Shown: piece after piece, positions 48,363 to 57,203 of the stretch | Position numbering within the stretch: position 1 is the first letter of the stretch | Layout of the letters: every line of letters begins with the position of its first letter | NCBI RefSeq assembly: GCF_004005995.1 | Contig: NZ_CP034767.1 | Location: 4,008,501 to 4,072,500 of the forward strand | Direction: 5' to 3' | Origin: Devosia sp. 1566 | GTDB taxonomy: Bacteria; Pseudomonadota; Alphaproteobacteria; Rhizobiales; Devosiaceae | Length of the DNA: 64,000 bases | Position numbers and translations under genes: made by a program | Notes under the pieces: generated by a model | The model's input: the letters and a program-made list of their open reading frames with translations, nothing else | The model's database searches: none | What the model was told of the DNA's origin: nothing

Positions 48363-48662
48363 TCAGTCCCGCGCCGCCACGGCCATTTGCTTGCGCCTGA
48401 GCAACCCGTCATTGGCAAACGTCCCGAACGGCACAAACGCCGCCAGTGCCGTGCGCACCCACTCCAGCGCCGTAAACCCCTTGCCGGGCAGGCACACCAG
48501 CATGGCCAGCAGATACAGCACAAACGCCGCCCCATGCGCGGCCCCGACCGGGGGCACGAGGCTGGGATTACCCAAAACATACTTCATCGGCATGGCGATG
48601 CCGAACAGCGCCAGCGTGGTGATGCCCTCCAAGAGGGCTAGTCGTCGAAACCATTGGATCAT
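48363..48662 (-). CDS. DUF3817 small membrane protein
   Basis: The 99-aa product (start chosen at MIQWFRRLALLEGITTLAL) has three hydrophobic segments and the DUF3817-like LEGITTLALFGIAMPMKYV, GAAHGAAFVLYLLAML and a basic end LLRRKQM. Function unknown. A longer reading to 48698 adds 12 unconserved residues. Confidence 0.78.
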   Translation of the reverse strand: MIQWFRRLALLEGITTLALFGIAMPMKYVLGNPSLVPPVGAAHGAAFVLYLLAMLVCLPGKGFTALEWVRTALAAFVPFGTFANDGLLRRKQMAVAARD

Positions 48663-48748
48663 GCCCGCGTTGTACCGCCCGCAGCGCATGGGAGCCACGC
48701 GGCGCGAGGTCGCGTAAAGCCTCTTGCACCGCGCCGCGAAAAGCTTAT

Positions 48749-48765
48749 TTTAGAAGCGTTCTAAA
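48749..48765. promoter_or_regulatory. Irr/ICE iron-responsive box upstream of nfuA
   Basis: TTTAGAA-GCG-TTCTAAA is a perfect 7-3-7 inverted repeat, identical to the ICE motif bound by the Hyphomicrobiales iron regulator Irr. It is 23 nt before the nfuA start codon, so Irr bound here would sit on or just downstream of the promoter, as expected for repression under low iron. Confidence 0.8.
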
Positions 48766-48788
48766 CACGTCCACGGCAAGGAAGCGCC

Positions 48789-49358
48789 ATGTTCATCCAG
48801 ACCGAAGCCACGCCCAATCCGGCGACCCTCAAGTTCCTGCCGGGGCGCGATGTGCTGGTGGGCGAGCCGCGCGATTTCCGCAACCCAGATGCTGCCGCAG
48901 CGTCCCCGCTGGCGACGGGCCTGTTTGCCATTTCCGGCGTTACCGGTGTGTTCCTTGGGTCCGATTTCATCTCGGTTACCAAGGACGACACCAACTGGGC
49001 CCATATCAAGCCCGCCATTCTGGGCGTGATCATGGATCACTTCCTGTCCGGCAAGCCGGTGCTGGCGCCCGAAGGCGAAGGCACTTCCGACTTTGCCGAT
49101 GATGGCGAAGAATTCTTCGAGGCCGAAGACAGCGAAACCGTCGAGGTGATCAAGGAGCTGCTCTCCACCCGCGTGCGTCCGGCCGTGGCGATGGATGGCG
49201 GCGACATCATCTTCAAGGGCTACAAGGAAGGCACCGTCTTCCTGCACATGCAGGGCGCCTGCTCGGGTTGCCCTTCCTCGACCGCAACGCTCAAGAACGG
49301 CATCGAAAACCTGCTGCGCCATTTCGTGCCCGGCGTCGAAGCCGTCCAGCAGGTCTAG
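48789..49358 (+). CDS. NfuA-like Fe-S cluster scaffold/carrier protein
   Basis: The 189-aa product has an N-terminal Nfu_N domain (about residues 1-90: MFIQTEATPNPATLKFLPG) and a C-terminal NifU domain (about 110-189) with the cluster-binding C-x2-C in GACSGCPSSTATLK. It carries Fe-S clusters to apo-proteins. The Irr box just upstream implies iron-dependent expression. It stands alone, with a strong terminator after it. Confidence 0.93.
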   Translation: MFIQTEATPNPATLKFLPGRDVLVGEPRDFRNPDAAAASPLATGLFAISGVTGVFLGSDFISVTKDDTNWAHIKPAILGVIMDHFLSGKPVLAPEGEGTSDFADDGEEFFEAEDSETVEVIKELLSTRVRPAVAMDGGDIIFKGYKEGTVFLHMQGACSGCPSSTATLKNGIENLLRHFVPGVEAVQQV

Positions 49359-49383
49359 GCTCTCCTTCATCACTTACAAAAAA

Positions 49384-49410
49384 AGCCCGGAGCGATCCGG
49401 GCTTTTTTTT
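49384..49410. terminator. Bidirectional terminator between nfuA and corC
   Basis: AGCCCGG and CCGGGCT pair around AGCGAT, flanked by an A-run (49378-49384) and eight T. It sits between the convergent nfuA and corC genes and works in both directions by sequence. Confidence 0.9.
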
Positions 49411-49412
49411 CA

Positions 49413-50447
49413 TCAGGAGGCGGCTTTTTCGCCTTCGCTGCGCTGATCGGTGATCGCCAGCGGCTCTTCGGGAGCGCCACCCTCGGGCACCCGGCGAATG
49501 CGCAAGCGCTTGATACGGCGGCTATCGGCAGCCAGCACCTCGAACTCGAACCCCTTTAGTCCGCCAACCTTTTCGCCGCGTTTTGGCACGTGTCCGGCCA
49601 GGTCGAACACCAGCCCGCCCACCGTATCGACTTCCTCGGCATAAGTGCCGGGATCGAAATCGGGTCCGATCAGTGCCTGCACATCGGCCAACTCCGCCCG
49701 GGCATTGGCGATATAGGTGTCTTCGCCCACTTTACGGATCAGTGCAGCGGTGAATTCGTCGTGCTCGTCTTCGATCTCGCCGACCACGGCTTCGAGCAGG
49801 TCCTCAATGGTGACGAGCCCATCCGTGCCGCCATATTCGTCGATGACGATCGCCATATGGACGCGGCTGGCGCGCATGGATTGCAAGAGGTCCCCGACCG
49901 GCATGAAGGTGGGCACGAACATCGCCGTGCGCACGAGGTCGAGCTTGCCGATCTTGGAGCGCAGCGCCGGCGACACCAGCTTGACCGGCACATCCTTTTC
50001 GGGATCGTTGACGCTATCGGTAATGCGCCGCAGCGCGTCCTTGACGTGAATGAAGCCGAGGATGTTGTCGAGCCCGTCCTCATAAACGGGCAGGCGGGAA
50101 TGGCCCACATCGCGGAACTTGGCCAGCAGCGTGCCCAGATTGACATCGGCCTCGATGGCCTGGATGTCCGAGCGCTCCACCATCACATCGCCCACCGTCA
50201 CATTGCCCAGCTTGAGCACGTTCTGCAGGATCGTCCGCTCGCTTTCGGAGAAATCGCCGGTTTCGGCGCTTCCCGGCTCGTCCAGTGCTTCCTGCAGGTC
50301 TTCGCGCAGGGACGCCGTGCCGCGCACCAGCATGGAGCGGATGCGGTTCAGGATCGAAAGCCCCCGGGCGGCTACCGGCGCGGGGGCGGGGGAAGAAGGA
50401 GGCTCGGCATTTTCGGGTCGGTGGCCCAAACTGTCACTGTCGGTCAT
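49413..50447 (-). CDS. CorC/HlyC family protein with CBS domains
   Basis: The 344-aa soluble product has a disordered proline-rich N-terminus, two CBS domains (about residues 85-225: VMVERSDIQAIEAD, YEDGLDNILGFIHVKDALRR and VHMAIVIDEYGGTDGLVTIE, cited by ends) and a C-terminal CorC_HlyC domain (about 240-325: LIGPDFDPGTYAEEVDTVGG). It lacks the DUF21 membrane domain, so it resembles E. coli CorC/YbeX. Context miaB-phoH-ybeY-corC matches ybeZ-ybeY-ybeX. Its role in metal homeostasis or ribosome quality control is by analogy. Confidence 0.88.
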   Translation of the reverse strand: MTDSDSLGHRPENAEPPSSPAPAPVAARGLSILNRIRSMLVRGTASLREDLQEALDEPGSAETGDFSESERTILQNVLKLGNVTVGDVMVERSDIQAIEADVNLGTLLAKFRDVGHSRLPVYEDGLDNILGFIHVKDALRRITDSVNDPEKDVPVKLVSPALRSKIGKLDLVRTAMFVPTFMPVGDLLQSMRASRVHMAIVIDEYGGTDGLVTIEDLLEAVVGEIEDEHDEFTAALIRKVGEDTYIANARAELADVQALIGPDFDPGTYAEEVDTVGGLVFDLAGHVPKRGEKVGGLKGFEFEVLAADSRRIKRLRIRRVPEGGAPEEPLAITDQRSEGEKAAS

Positions 50448-50507
50448 TGTTTTATGCCGCAAACGGCGGCTCTTCTGCTGTGGGAAGGGGTGTGGGCCCT
50501 GCGGGCG

Positions 50508-50981
50508 CTAATCGGCATAGGGGTCCTCGACCCCAAGACTTGCCAATATCTGAGTTTCGAGCCCCTCCATTTGAAGGGCCTCGTCTTCAACAATATGATC
50601 ATAACCCAGGATGTGGAGAAATCCATGCACCACCAGATGGGTAAAGTGATCGGTAAAACTCTTGCCCAACTCTTCGGCTTCGCGCGTGAGGGTTTCATGG
50701 GCGAGCGTAATATCGCCCAGGATCCCGACCACCGGGCCAAAGGGCTCGATCTGGGGAAAGCTCAGCACATTGGTCGCGCTGTCCTTGCCGCGCCATTGCG
50801 CATTGAGTTCGCGCTGTTCGGCATCGTCGGTGAGGAGGATGGAGATCTCGGCGGCGCCGGCGATCCGCGCCTTGCTGTGAGCAAGCGCGGCCAGCACCGC
50901 CCGCTCCGCGAGCGGGTCGAGATCTTCGGGCCAGGCGTCGCTGTTGCGGATCACCGCGATCTCGAGGGGGGAAGCGCTCAG
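50508..50981 (-). CDS. ybeY: rRNA maturation endoribonuclease YbeY
   Basis: YbeY is the zinc RNase of 16S rRNA 3' processing. The H-x3-H-x5-H zinc motif is intact in HLVVHGFLHILGYDH, and SILLTDDAEQRELNAQWRG and TNVLSFP are the other family segments. A GTG at 50954 gives 148 aa but drops residues LEIAVIRNSDAW that match the usual first strand. A CTG at 50981 overlapping the phoH stop as CTGA has AAGGGG 7 nt upstream and gives 157 aa, so I prefer it. Coupled to phoH. Confidence 0.92.
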   Translation of the reverse strand: MSASPLEIAVIRNSDAWPEDLDPLAERAVLAALAHSKARIAGAAEISILLTDDAEQRELNAQWRGKDSATNVLSFPQIEPFGPVVGILGDITLAHETLTREAEELGKSFTDHFTHLVVHGFLHILGYDHIVEDEALQMEGLETQILASLGVEDPYAD

Positions 50982-52021
50982 CGGGCCACCCCTTCGGCAA
51001 GCTTTTCCTGCGCCTTGCGGGTGGTGTCGGCCTCATAGGCGCGCACGATCCGCCCGACAAGGGCATGGCGCACCACATCCTTGTCGCCAAAGCGCGAGAC
51101 ATGCACGCCCTCGATCCCGTCGAGCAGCCCCACGGCCTCCACCAGCCCCGACTTTTCGCCCCGCGGCAGGTCGACCTGCGTCGGATCGCCCGTCACGATC
51201 ATCTTGGAATTTTCACCCAAACGGGTCAAAAACATCTTCATCTGCATCGAGGTGGTGTTCTGCGCCTCATCGAGGATCACCACCGCATTGGCCAGCGTGC
51301 GCCCGCGCATAAAGGCGAGCGGGGCCACTTCGATGATCCCCGAAGTGATGCAGCGCTCGACATTTTCGCTCTTCATCATGTCGTAGAGCGCGTCATAAAG
51401 CGGGCGCAGATAGGGATCGACCTTTTCCTTCATGTCGCCGGGCAAAAAGCCCAGCCGCTCGCCCGCTTCCACCGCCGGACGCGACAGGATGATGCGGTTG
51501 ATATCCCCGCGCTCGAGCAGCGACGCGGCATGCGCGACCGCGAGATAAGTCTTGCCGGTGCCGGCCGGACCCACCCCGAACACCAGCTCGGCCCGGTCCA
51601 TGGCCCGCATATAGGCGTCCTGCGCCGGGGTGCGCGCGAGAATGGTGGATTTGCGCGTGGCGATCTGGGCCATGCGCACCTTGCCCTTGCGCTCGAGCGT
51701 CGGCAGGGTCAGCTGGCTGTCCTCGGTTTCGATCATGCGGATCACGCCATCCACATCCGAAATCCCCAGCGCCCGACCTTCCTCGAGCGAGGCATACAGC
51801 GATTCCAGCACGCGCCGCGCCTGGTCCACGGCCTGCGCCGCGCCCTTGAGCAGCACATGATTGCCGCGCGGCGCGGCCGCCACTTTGAGCCTTTGCTCGA
51901 TCAGCGCCAGGTTCTGGTCGAAATCACCATAAAGCTGCGCCGCCAGGCGATTGTCTTCAAATGCGAGTTCGAGTTGGGATGCCAGTGCGTTGTCTGCGGT
52001 GGGTGCCAAATGCCTGCTCAA
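50978..52021 (-). CDS. PhoH family ATPase (YbeZ-like)
   Basis: The 347-aa product has an N-terminal domain of about 110 residues (KH-like) and a PhoH P-loop ATPase with Walker A GVGPAGTGKTYLAVAHA, RPAVEAGERLGFLPGD and Walker B NAVVILDEAQNTT. It is probably a ribosome-related ATPase or helicase partner of YbeY. The start is a TTG (52021) with GAGGAG about 12 nt upstream; another TTG lies 12 nt inside. Second in the miaB-phoH-ybeY-corC run. Confidence 0.92.
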   Translation of the reverse strand: MSRHLAPTADNALASQLELAFEDNRLAAQLYGDFDQNLALIEQRLKVAAAPRGNHVLLKGAAQAVDQARRVLESLYASLEEGRALGISDVDGVIRMIETEDSQLTLPTLERKGKVRMAQIATRKSTILARTPAQDAYMRAMDRAELVFGVGPAGTGKTYLAVAHAASLLERGDINRIILSRPAVEAGERLGFLPGDMKEKVDPYLRPLYDALYDMMKSENVERCITSGIIEVAPLAFMRGRTLANAVVILDEAQNTTSMQMKMFLTRLGENSKMIVTGDPTQVDLPRGEKSGLVEAVGLLDGIEGVHVSRFGDKDVVRHALVGRIVRAYEADTTRKAQEKLAEGVAR

Positions 52022-52182
52022 AAAAACTGGGGCTCCTCAAGGGAACGGAACACTGGCGCTGCCAGCAAGGGTTAAACGAGGCTAGGACGATTTTGTCCCC
52101 GCGTCAGCAGTAATATTGTGACGCCCACGCCCGCGCGCAAGCCGCTCCCTCGCGCCAGGCGCATCGGCAGGCGGCCGCCGGC

Positions 52183-53622
52183 TTAACCCACGTGCATAAC
52201 CGGCGCATCGCTACGCCGGAACTGCGGCAGATGCGCATGGCTGACGAGCCGCCCGACCAGCGAATTGGTCGAAGTGCCCACGATCTCCACCTGGTGGATC
52301 GACCCGATCAGCTCGGTCCCACCCTCCAGATGCACAGCCTGCAGGTAAGGCGAGCGACCGCCGACCTGCCCCGGCATGCGCCCGACGCGCTCGATCAGCA
52401 CCGGCAAGGTCTTGCCGACGCAGCTCTGGTGGAAGGCCGTGGTCTGGGCATTCACCAGCTCCTGCAGCCGATACAGCCGCTCGGTCTTGACCTCTTCGGG
52501 CACCTGGTCGGGCAGATTGGCCCCCGGCGTGCCAGGTCGCGTCGAATATTTGAACGAATAGGCCGAGGCGTAGCCAACCGCCCGGATGATCGCGAGCGTG
52601 TCCTCAAAATCGGCATCGGTTTCCCCCGGAAAGCCGACAATGAAATCCCCCGACAGCGCCATATCCGGCCGTGCCAGCTTGATCCGCTCGATCAAAGCCA
52701 AATACTCCGCCGCCGTATGGCGCCGGTTCATCGCCTTCAAAATCCGGTCCGACCCGGACTGCACCGGCAGGTGCAGATAAGGCATCAGGATGGGCAGGTC
52801 GCGATGGGCGGCGAGCAGCGCGTCGTCCATGTCGCGCGGATGGCTCGTCGTGTAGCGCAGCCGCTCCAGCCCGTCGATTTCTGCCAGCAGGTAAGCCAGC
52901 TCCCCCAGCCCAACCACCCGGCCGTCATCGGCCAATCCGTGATAGGCATTGACGTTTTGCCCGAGGAGGGTGATTTCGCGCACCCCCGCTTCCACGAGGC
53001 CCCGCGCTTCGGCCAGCACCTGGCGCACCGGCCGGCTGACCTCGGCGCCGCGGGTATAGGGCACGACGCAAAACGAGCAGAACTTGTCGCAGCCTTCCTG
53101 GACCGTCAAAAAGGCCGTCAGCCCGCGCTTGATCGTCACCTCCCGCTGCGGCGCGGGCAGGTGGTCGAACTTGTCTTCTTCGGGGAACTCGGTGTCGACG
53201 ATGGTGCGCCGCAGCGAGGGGTGCACGGCGCGCCGCGCCTGCGCTTCCGCCAGCATTTGGGGCAGCTTGTGATAGGCCTGCGGGCCCACCACCATGTCGA
53301 CCACCGGCGCGCGGCGGGCAATTTCCTCGCCCTCGGCCTGGGCCACGCAACCGGCGACCCCGATCATCAGGTCGGCGCCATCGGCCCGGCGCTCCGCCTG
53401 CAATTCCTTGAGGCGCCCGAGCTCGGAAAACACCTTTTCGGCCGCCTTTTCGCGGATATGGCAGGTGTTGAGCAGCACGAGGTCGGCATTGCCGATCTCG
53501 GTTGTCGCCTCATAGCCGTGCGGCGCCAGCGCATCGGCCATGCGGTCGCTGTCATAAACGTTCATCTGGCAACCATAGGTCTTGATGAACAGCTTTTTAG
53601 TGTTGGCACGCGTCTGGGTCAT
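52183..53622 (-). CDS. miaB: tRNA-2-methylthio-N6-dimethylallyladenosine synthase MiaB
   Basis: MiaB adds the 2-methylthio group to i6A37 of tRNAs. The 479-aa product has an N-terminal UPF0004 domain with three cluster cysteines ([31 protein letters not shown]), the radical SAM C-x3-C-x2-C in CDKFCSFC, and a C-terminal TRAM domain. Leads the run with phoH, with 161 nt of spacer that may hold a second promoter. Confidence 0.96.
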   Translation of the reverse strand: MTQTRANTKKLFIKTYGCQMNVYDSDRMADALAPHGYEATTEIGNADLVLLNTCHIREKAAEKVFSELGRLKELQAERRADGADLMIGVAGCVAQAEGEEIARRAPVVDMVVGPQAYHKLPQMLAEAQARRAVHPSLRRTIVDTEFPEEDKFDHLPAPQREVTIKRGLTAFLTVQEGCDKFCSFCVVPYTRGAEVSRPVRQVLAEARGLVEAGVREITLLGQNVNAYHGLADDGRVVGLGELAYLLAEIDGLERLRYTTSHPRDMDDALLAAHRDLPILMPYLHLPVQSGSDRILKAMNRRHTAAEYLALIERIKLARPDMALSGDFIVGFPGETDADFEDTLAIIRAVGYASAYSFKYSTRPGTPGANLPDQVPEEVKTERLYRLQELVNAQTTAFHQSCVGKTLPVLIERVGRMPGQVGGRSPYLQAVHLEGGTELIGSIHQVEIVGTSTNSLVGRLVSHAHLPQFRRSDAPVMHVG

Positions 53623-53723
53623 GGCGCTCCTTTACCAGAGCCTGCCGCCAGACCCAAGCGCTCCCTGCAACTTCCGGCCCCCCGCGCCGTTTAACGTGAG
53701 CTAACTTTTTCAAGGAGGTCATC

Positions 53724-53912
53724 ATGACCGATCCGACCACGCCAGGCGCAGCGGCACTCAAGGACGGCGAAAAGCCCGGCCCCAAGGATTCCCCGGTGCA
53801 GATTCGTCCAGCCGGCGGCGAGTCCCAGGCCGACAAACCCGAGGATTGGGATGAAGTGGATGAGGCCGTGGACGAAAGCTTCCCGGCCAGCGACCCCATC
53901 GCCAAGTACTGA
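53724..53912 (+). CDS. Small acidic protein with SFPASDP motif
   Basis: The 62-aa product is highly acidic and disordered, ending WDEVDEAVDESFPASDPIAKY. The DEAVDESFPASDP motif is widespread in small proteins and at the ends of larger proteins in Proteobacteria; its function is not established to my knowledge. AAGGAGG precedes the ATG. Single-gene unit between the divergent miaB and rpsO. Confidence 0.85.
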   Translation: MTDPTTPGAAALKDGEKPGPKDSPVQIRPAGGESQADKPEDWDEVDEAVDESFPASDPIAKY

Positions 53913-54026
53913 GCGCCTGCAGGACCCGGTTGATGGCCGCTGCACCCCGGGTGTGGCGGCTATCGCCTGTTTGGCAATCCAATAAAATCTGGCTTTCCGC
54001 GCTCCAATGCAGTATAGGGCAGGGCA

Positions 54027-54051
54027 ACTGGCGGGCGTTTGCCCCGTCAGT
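54027..54051 (+). promoter_or_regulatory. Hairpin in the rpsO leader
   Basis: ACTGGCGGG and CCCCGTCAGT fold around CGTTTG (4 + 1 G-U + 4 pairs) and are followed by TTTATTC, about 70 nt before rpsO. It may be an attenuator or a binding site for S15, which represses its own mRNA in several bacteria. The 208 nt before rpsO hold no gene. Confidence 0.35.
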
Positions 54052-54120
54052 TTATTCGGCCCCGCCTGGACGACATCCCGGCCGGGGCGACCCATCCTCC
54101 CAATTGAAAGGATATGCCCG

Positions 54121-54390
54121 ATGTCGATTACTCCTGAGCGCAAGACCGCCCTGATCCAGGAATATGCGACCAAGCCAAACGATACCGGTTCGCCGGAAGT
54201 GCAGGTCGCCATTCTGTCCGAGCGCATTGCCAACCTGACCGAGCACTTCAAGGGTCACGCCAAGGACAACCATTCCCGCCGCGGCCTGCTCAAGCTGGTT
54301 TCAACCCGTCGCAGCCTTCTGGACTATGTCAAGAAGATCGACGAGGATCGCTACAAGACCTTGATCGAACGTCTCGGCCTTCGTCGCTAA
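54121..54390 (+). CDS. rpsO: 30S ribosomal protein S15
   Basis: S15 is a primary 16S rRNA-binding protein of the small subunit. The 89-aa product has the typical [36 protein letters not shown] and [10 protein letters not shown] segments. AAAGGA precedes the ATG. pnp follows on the same strand after 467 nt. Confidence 0.98.
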   Translation: MSITPERKTALIQEYATKPNDTGSPEVQVAILSERIANLTEHFKGHAKDNHSRRGLLKLVSTRRSLLDYVKKIDEDRYKTLIERLGLRR

Positions 54391-54410
54391 GCGACGTCAG
54401 ATGATTTGCG

Positions 54411-54600
54411 GATGCGGGACCCGGTTCCGCATCTGTCGCCGGCGCCTTGAGATTGCGTCAGGGCGAGCCGAAAGTTCGGTTTTCGAGAACCGGAGCGGAG
54501 CGTACATCGGTACCTCAGCACCGGAACCGCAAAAACGGACTTGCAGGCCGCCCTCACGCGAAGATCAAGGGGTCGGAAGCGTAGACCGGCGTTCGCCGGA
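54411..54600 (+). other. Structured intergenic sequence between rpsO and pnp
   Basis: Several short hairpins follow one another: GATGCGG/CCGCATC (54411-54433), CCGAAAGTTCGG (54468-54479), GGTT/AACC (54478-54491), GAG-C-GTAC-ATCG-GTAC-CTC (54498-54516) and CCGGCGTTCGCCGG (54586-54599). No frame looks coding. This may be a processed mRNA segment or an RNA element; no T-run follows, so these are not simple terminators. Confidence 0.5.
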
Positions 54601-54619
54601 GCATGGCAGGATTATTGGC

Positions 54620-54694
54620 CGCTCCCCGCCTCACGCACTGCAAAATCATTTCCTTGGTTTTGAATCCGTGAGGCGCCCCACCATTCGGGGAGCG
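54620..54694 (+). promoter_or_regulatory. Long hairpin in the pnp leader, likely RNase III target
   Basis: CGCTCCCCG (54620-54628) pairs perfectly with CGGGGAGCG (54686-54694). Inside it CCTCACG pairs with CGTGAGG (54629-54635 and 54667-54673), and inside that CAAAATCA pairs with TGGTTTTG (54641-54648 and 54655-54662). In E. coli, RNase III cuts a long leader stem of pnp and PNPase then represses its own mRNA; this stem is in the right place for such control. Confidence 0.6.
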
Positions 54695-54857
54695 TCTTGT
54701 TGTCTTGCCCATGTTTCAGCCCGCCGAACCGAAACAGTGTCTGGTTTTGAGCCGGCGCGGCACATGGGGTGCGGCGCTCGGTGCGGACACACTCGATGAC
54801 TTCGCGGTCGCTATGCGCCGCGCTCCGGGTCATTGGGCAGAGATGAAAGACAAACAC

Positions 54858-56984
54858 ATGTTTGATCACCACAAGGTAGAGCTCAACTGGGGCGGCCAGC
54901 CCCTCACCCTCGAGACCGGCAAGATTGCGCGCCAGGCCGATGGTGCCGTTCTCGCCACCCTGGGCGAAACCGTGCTTCTGGCCACCGTTGTCAGCGCCAA
55001 GTCCCCGAAGCCGGGCATCGACTTCTTTCCGCTGACCGTCAACTACCAGGAAAAATACTTTGCTGCCGGCAAGATTCCGGGCGGCTATTTCAAGCGCGAA
55101 GGTCGCCCGACCGAAGCTGAAACGCTGACCTCGCGCCTGATCGATCGCCCCATCCGTCCCCTGTTCCCCGATGGGTACAAGAACGAAACCCAGGTGATCG
55201 TTACCGTTCTCCAGCACGACATGGAAAATAATCCTGACGTTCTGGCCATGGTCGCCGCTTCCGCTGCGCTGACCATTTCGGGCGTGCCCTTCATGGGCCC
55301 GATCGGCGCTGCGCGCGTTGGTTACGTTAATGGCGAATACGTCCTCAACCTGCCGGTTGACCGTCGCGCCGACTCCAAGCTCGATCTCGTCATGGCCGGC
55401 ACTGCCGATGCCGTGCTGATGGTTGAATCGGAAGCCAAGGAACTCAGCGAAGAAGTGATGCTGGGCGCCGTGATGTTCGGCCACGCCGAATCGCGCAAGG
55501 TCATCGACGCCATCATCAAGCTGGCCGAGCTGGCCGCCAAGGACGCCCGCGATTTCGAGCCCGAGGATTTCTCGGCCATCGAAACCGAAATGCTCGGCGT
55601 GATCGAAGCCGATCTGCGCGCCGCCTACAAGATCACCAAGAAGGAAGATCGCTACGACGCGGTCGACAAGGTCAAGGCAACGGCCAAGGCGCATTTTGCT
55701 GCCCGCGTTGATGCCGGCGAGATCTCGGCCGAAGATGTTGGCGCCGTGTTCAAGTCGCTCCAGGCCAAGGTTGTGCGCTGGAACGTGCTCGACACCGGCT
55801 ACCGCATCGATGGTCGTGACCTGCAAACCGTTCGCCCGATCGTTTCGGAAGTTGGCGTTCTGCCCCGCACCCATGGTTCGGCGCTGTTCACCCGCGGCGA
55901 AACCCAGGCGCTGGTGGTTGCGACCCTCGGCACCGGTGAAGACGAGCAGTTCATCGACTCGCTCGAAGGCACCCAGAAGCAGAACTTCCTGCTGCACTAC
56001 AACTTCCCTCCATACTCGGTGGGTGAAGCTGGCCGCATGGGTTCCCCAGGGCGTCGCGAAATCGGCCATGGCAAGCTTGCCTGGCGCGCGATCAACCCGA
56101 TCCGCCCTTCGGTTGAAGAGTTCCCCTACACGATCCGCGTCGTGTCAGAGATCACCGAGTCCAATGGCTCCTCCTCGATGGCCACCGTTTGCGGCACTTC
56201 GCTGGCGCTGATGGATGCTGGCGTGCCGCTGGCCCGTCCAGTGGCCGGCATTGCCATGGGCCTGATCCTCGAAGGCGAGAAGTTTGCTGTGCTCAGCGAC
56301 ATTCTCGGTGACGAAGATCACCTGGGCGACATGGATTTCAAGGTGGCGGGTACCGAAGAAGGCATCACCTCGCTCCAGATGGACATCAAGATCGCCGGCA
56401 TCACCGAGGAGATCATGAAGATCGCCCTCGAACAGGCCAAGGGCGGTCGTATCCACATCCTGGGCGAAATGGCCAAGGCGATCACCGCTTCGCGCAGCGA
56501 AGTGGGCGAATTCGCTCCGCGCATCGAAACCATGAAGATCCCGACCGAAAAGATCCGTGAAGTGATCGGCACCGGCGGCAAGGTGATCCGCGAGATCGTC
56601 GAAAAGACCGGCGCCAAGATCAACATCGATGATGACGGCACGATCAAGATCTCGTCCTCGGACGGCGCTCAGATCGAAGCGGCCATCAAGTGGATCCGCT
56701 CGATCACCGACGAAGCCGAAGTGGGCGCGATCTACCAGGGCACGGTCGTCAAGACAGCTGACTTTGGTGCCTTCGTGAACTTCTTTGGCGCCAAGGATGG
56801 CCTCGTGCACATCTCGCAGCTGGCCGAGGCTCGCGTTGCCAAGACCACCGACGTGGTCAAGGAAGGCGACAAGGTCTGGGTCAAGCTCCTGGGCTTTGAC
56901 GAGCGCGGCAAGGTCCGCCTCTCCATGAAGGTTGTCGATCAGGCAACCGGCAAGGAAGTCGAAAAGAGCGAACCGGCCGAATAA
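54858..56984 (+). CDS. pnp: Polyribonucleotide nucleotidyltransferase (PNPase)
   Basis: PNPase degrades RNA 3' to 5' with phosphate. The 708-aa product has two RNase PH cores (first [20 protein letters not shown], cited by TGKIARQ; second [12 protein letters not shown]), then KH ([20 protein letters not shown]) and S1 ([20 protein letters not shown]) domains. I chose ATG 54858 ([13 protein letters not shown]) from family resemblance; an ATG 15 nt upstream is possible. A strong terminator follows. Confidence 0.97.
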   Translation: MFDHHKVELNWGGQPLTLETGKIARQADGAVLATLGETVLLATVVSAKSPKPGIDFFPLTVNYQEKYFAAGKIPGGYFKREGRPTEAETLTSRLIDRPIRPLFPDGYKNETQVIVTVLQHDMENNPDVLAMVAASAALTISGVPFMGPIGAARVGYVNGEYVLNLPVDRRADSKLDLVMAGTADAVLMVESEAKELSEEVMLGAVMFGHAESRKVIDAIIKLAELAAKDARDFEPEDFSAIETEMLGVIEADLRAAYKITKKEDRYDAVDKVKATAKAHFAARVDAGEISAEDVGAVFKSLQAKVVRWNVLDTGYRIDGRDLQTVRPIVSEVGVLPRTHGSALFTRGETQALVVATLGTGEDEQFIDSLEGTQKQNFLLHYNFPPYSVGEAGRMGSPGRREIGHGKLAWRAINPIRPSVEEFPYTIRVVSEITESNGSSSMATVCGTSLALMDAGVPLARPVAGIAMGLILEGEKFAVLSDILGDEDHLGDMDFKVAGTEEGITSLQMDIKIAGITEEIMKIALEQAKGGRIHILGEMAKAITASRSEVGEFAPRIETMKIPTEKIREVIGTGGKVIREIVEKTGAKINIDDDGTIKISSSDGAQIEAAIKWIRSITDEAEVGAIYQGTVVKTADFGAFVNFFGAKDGLVHISQLAEARVAKTTDVVKEGDKVWVKLLGFDERGKVRLSMKVVDQATGKEVEKSEPAE

Positions 56985-57004
56985 GCCGAAAAACATCTCC
57001 CAAG

Positions 57005-57033
57005 GGGGCTCGGTATCAAACCGGGCCCCTTTG
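57005..57033 (+). terminator. Rho-independent terminator of pnp
   Basis: GGGGCTCGGT and ACCGGGCCCC form a 10-bp stem with one G-U pair around ATCAA, followed by TTTG. It lies about 20 nt past the pnp stop. Confidence 0.8.
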
Positions 57034-57203
57034 CCTTAGTTGCGCCTCTGCAACACCACATTTCACATCTGTGCGAGGCAACCCACGCGTTAACGTAGCG
57101 TTGGCGTAGTGATGCTTTCCTGCACTCGACAATGGCTGTCACGGGGCTTAGGTCATTGTCGAATCACCATTTTTTCGTTCAGCCGCTCCACCAGGGAACT
57201 ACT

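Noticed and set aside
49595..49610. GGCACGTG sequence as another parS
   Set aside because: Only the central CACGTG is shared; flanks do not match TTTCACGTGAAA.
52192..53694. A 500-codon plus-strand open frame over miaB
   Set aside because: Antisense to miaB along its whole length with no recognisable domain.
54612..56069. A 485-codon minus-strand open frame over the pnp leader and first half of pnp
   Set aside because: Antisense shadow; the pnp frame is fully conserved.
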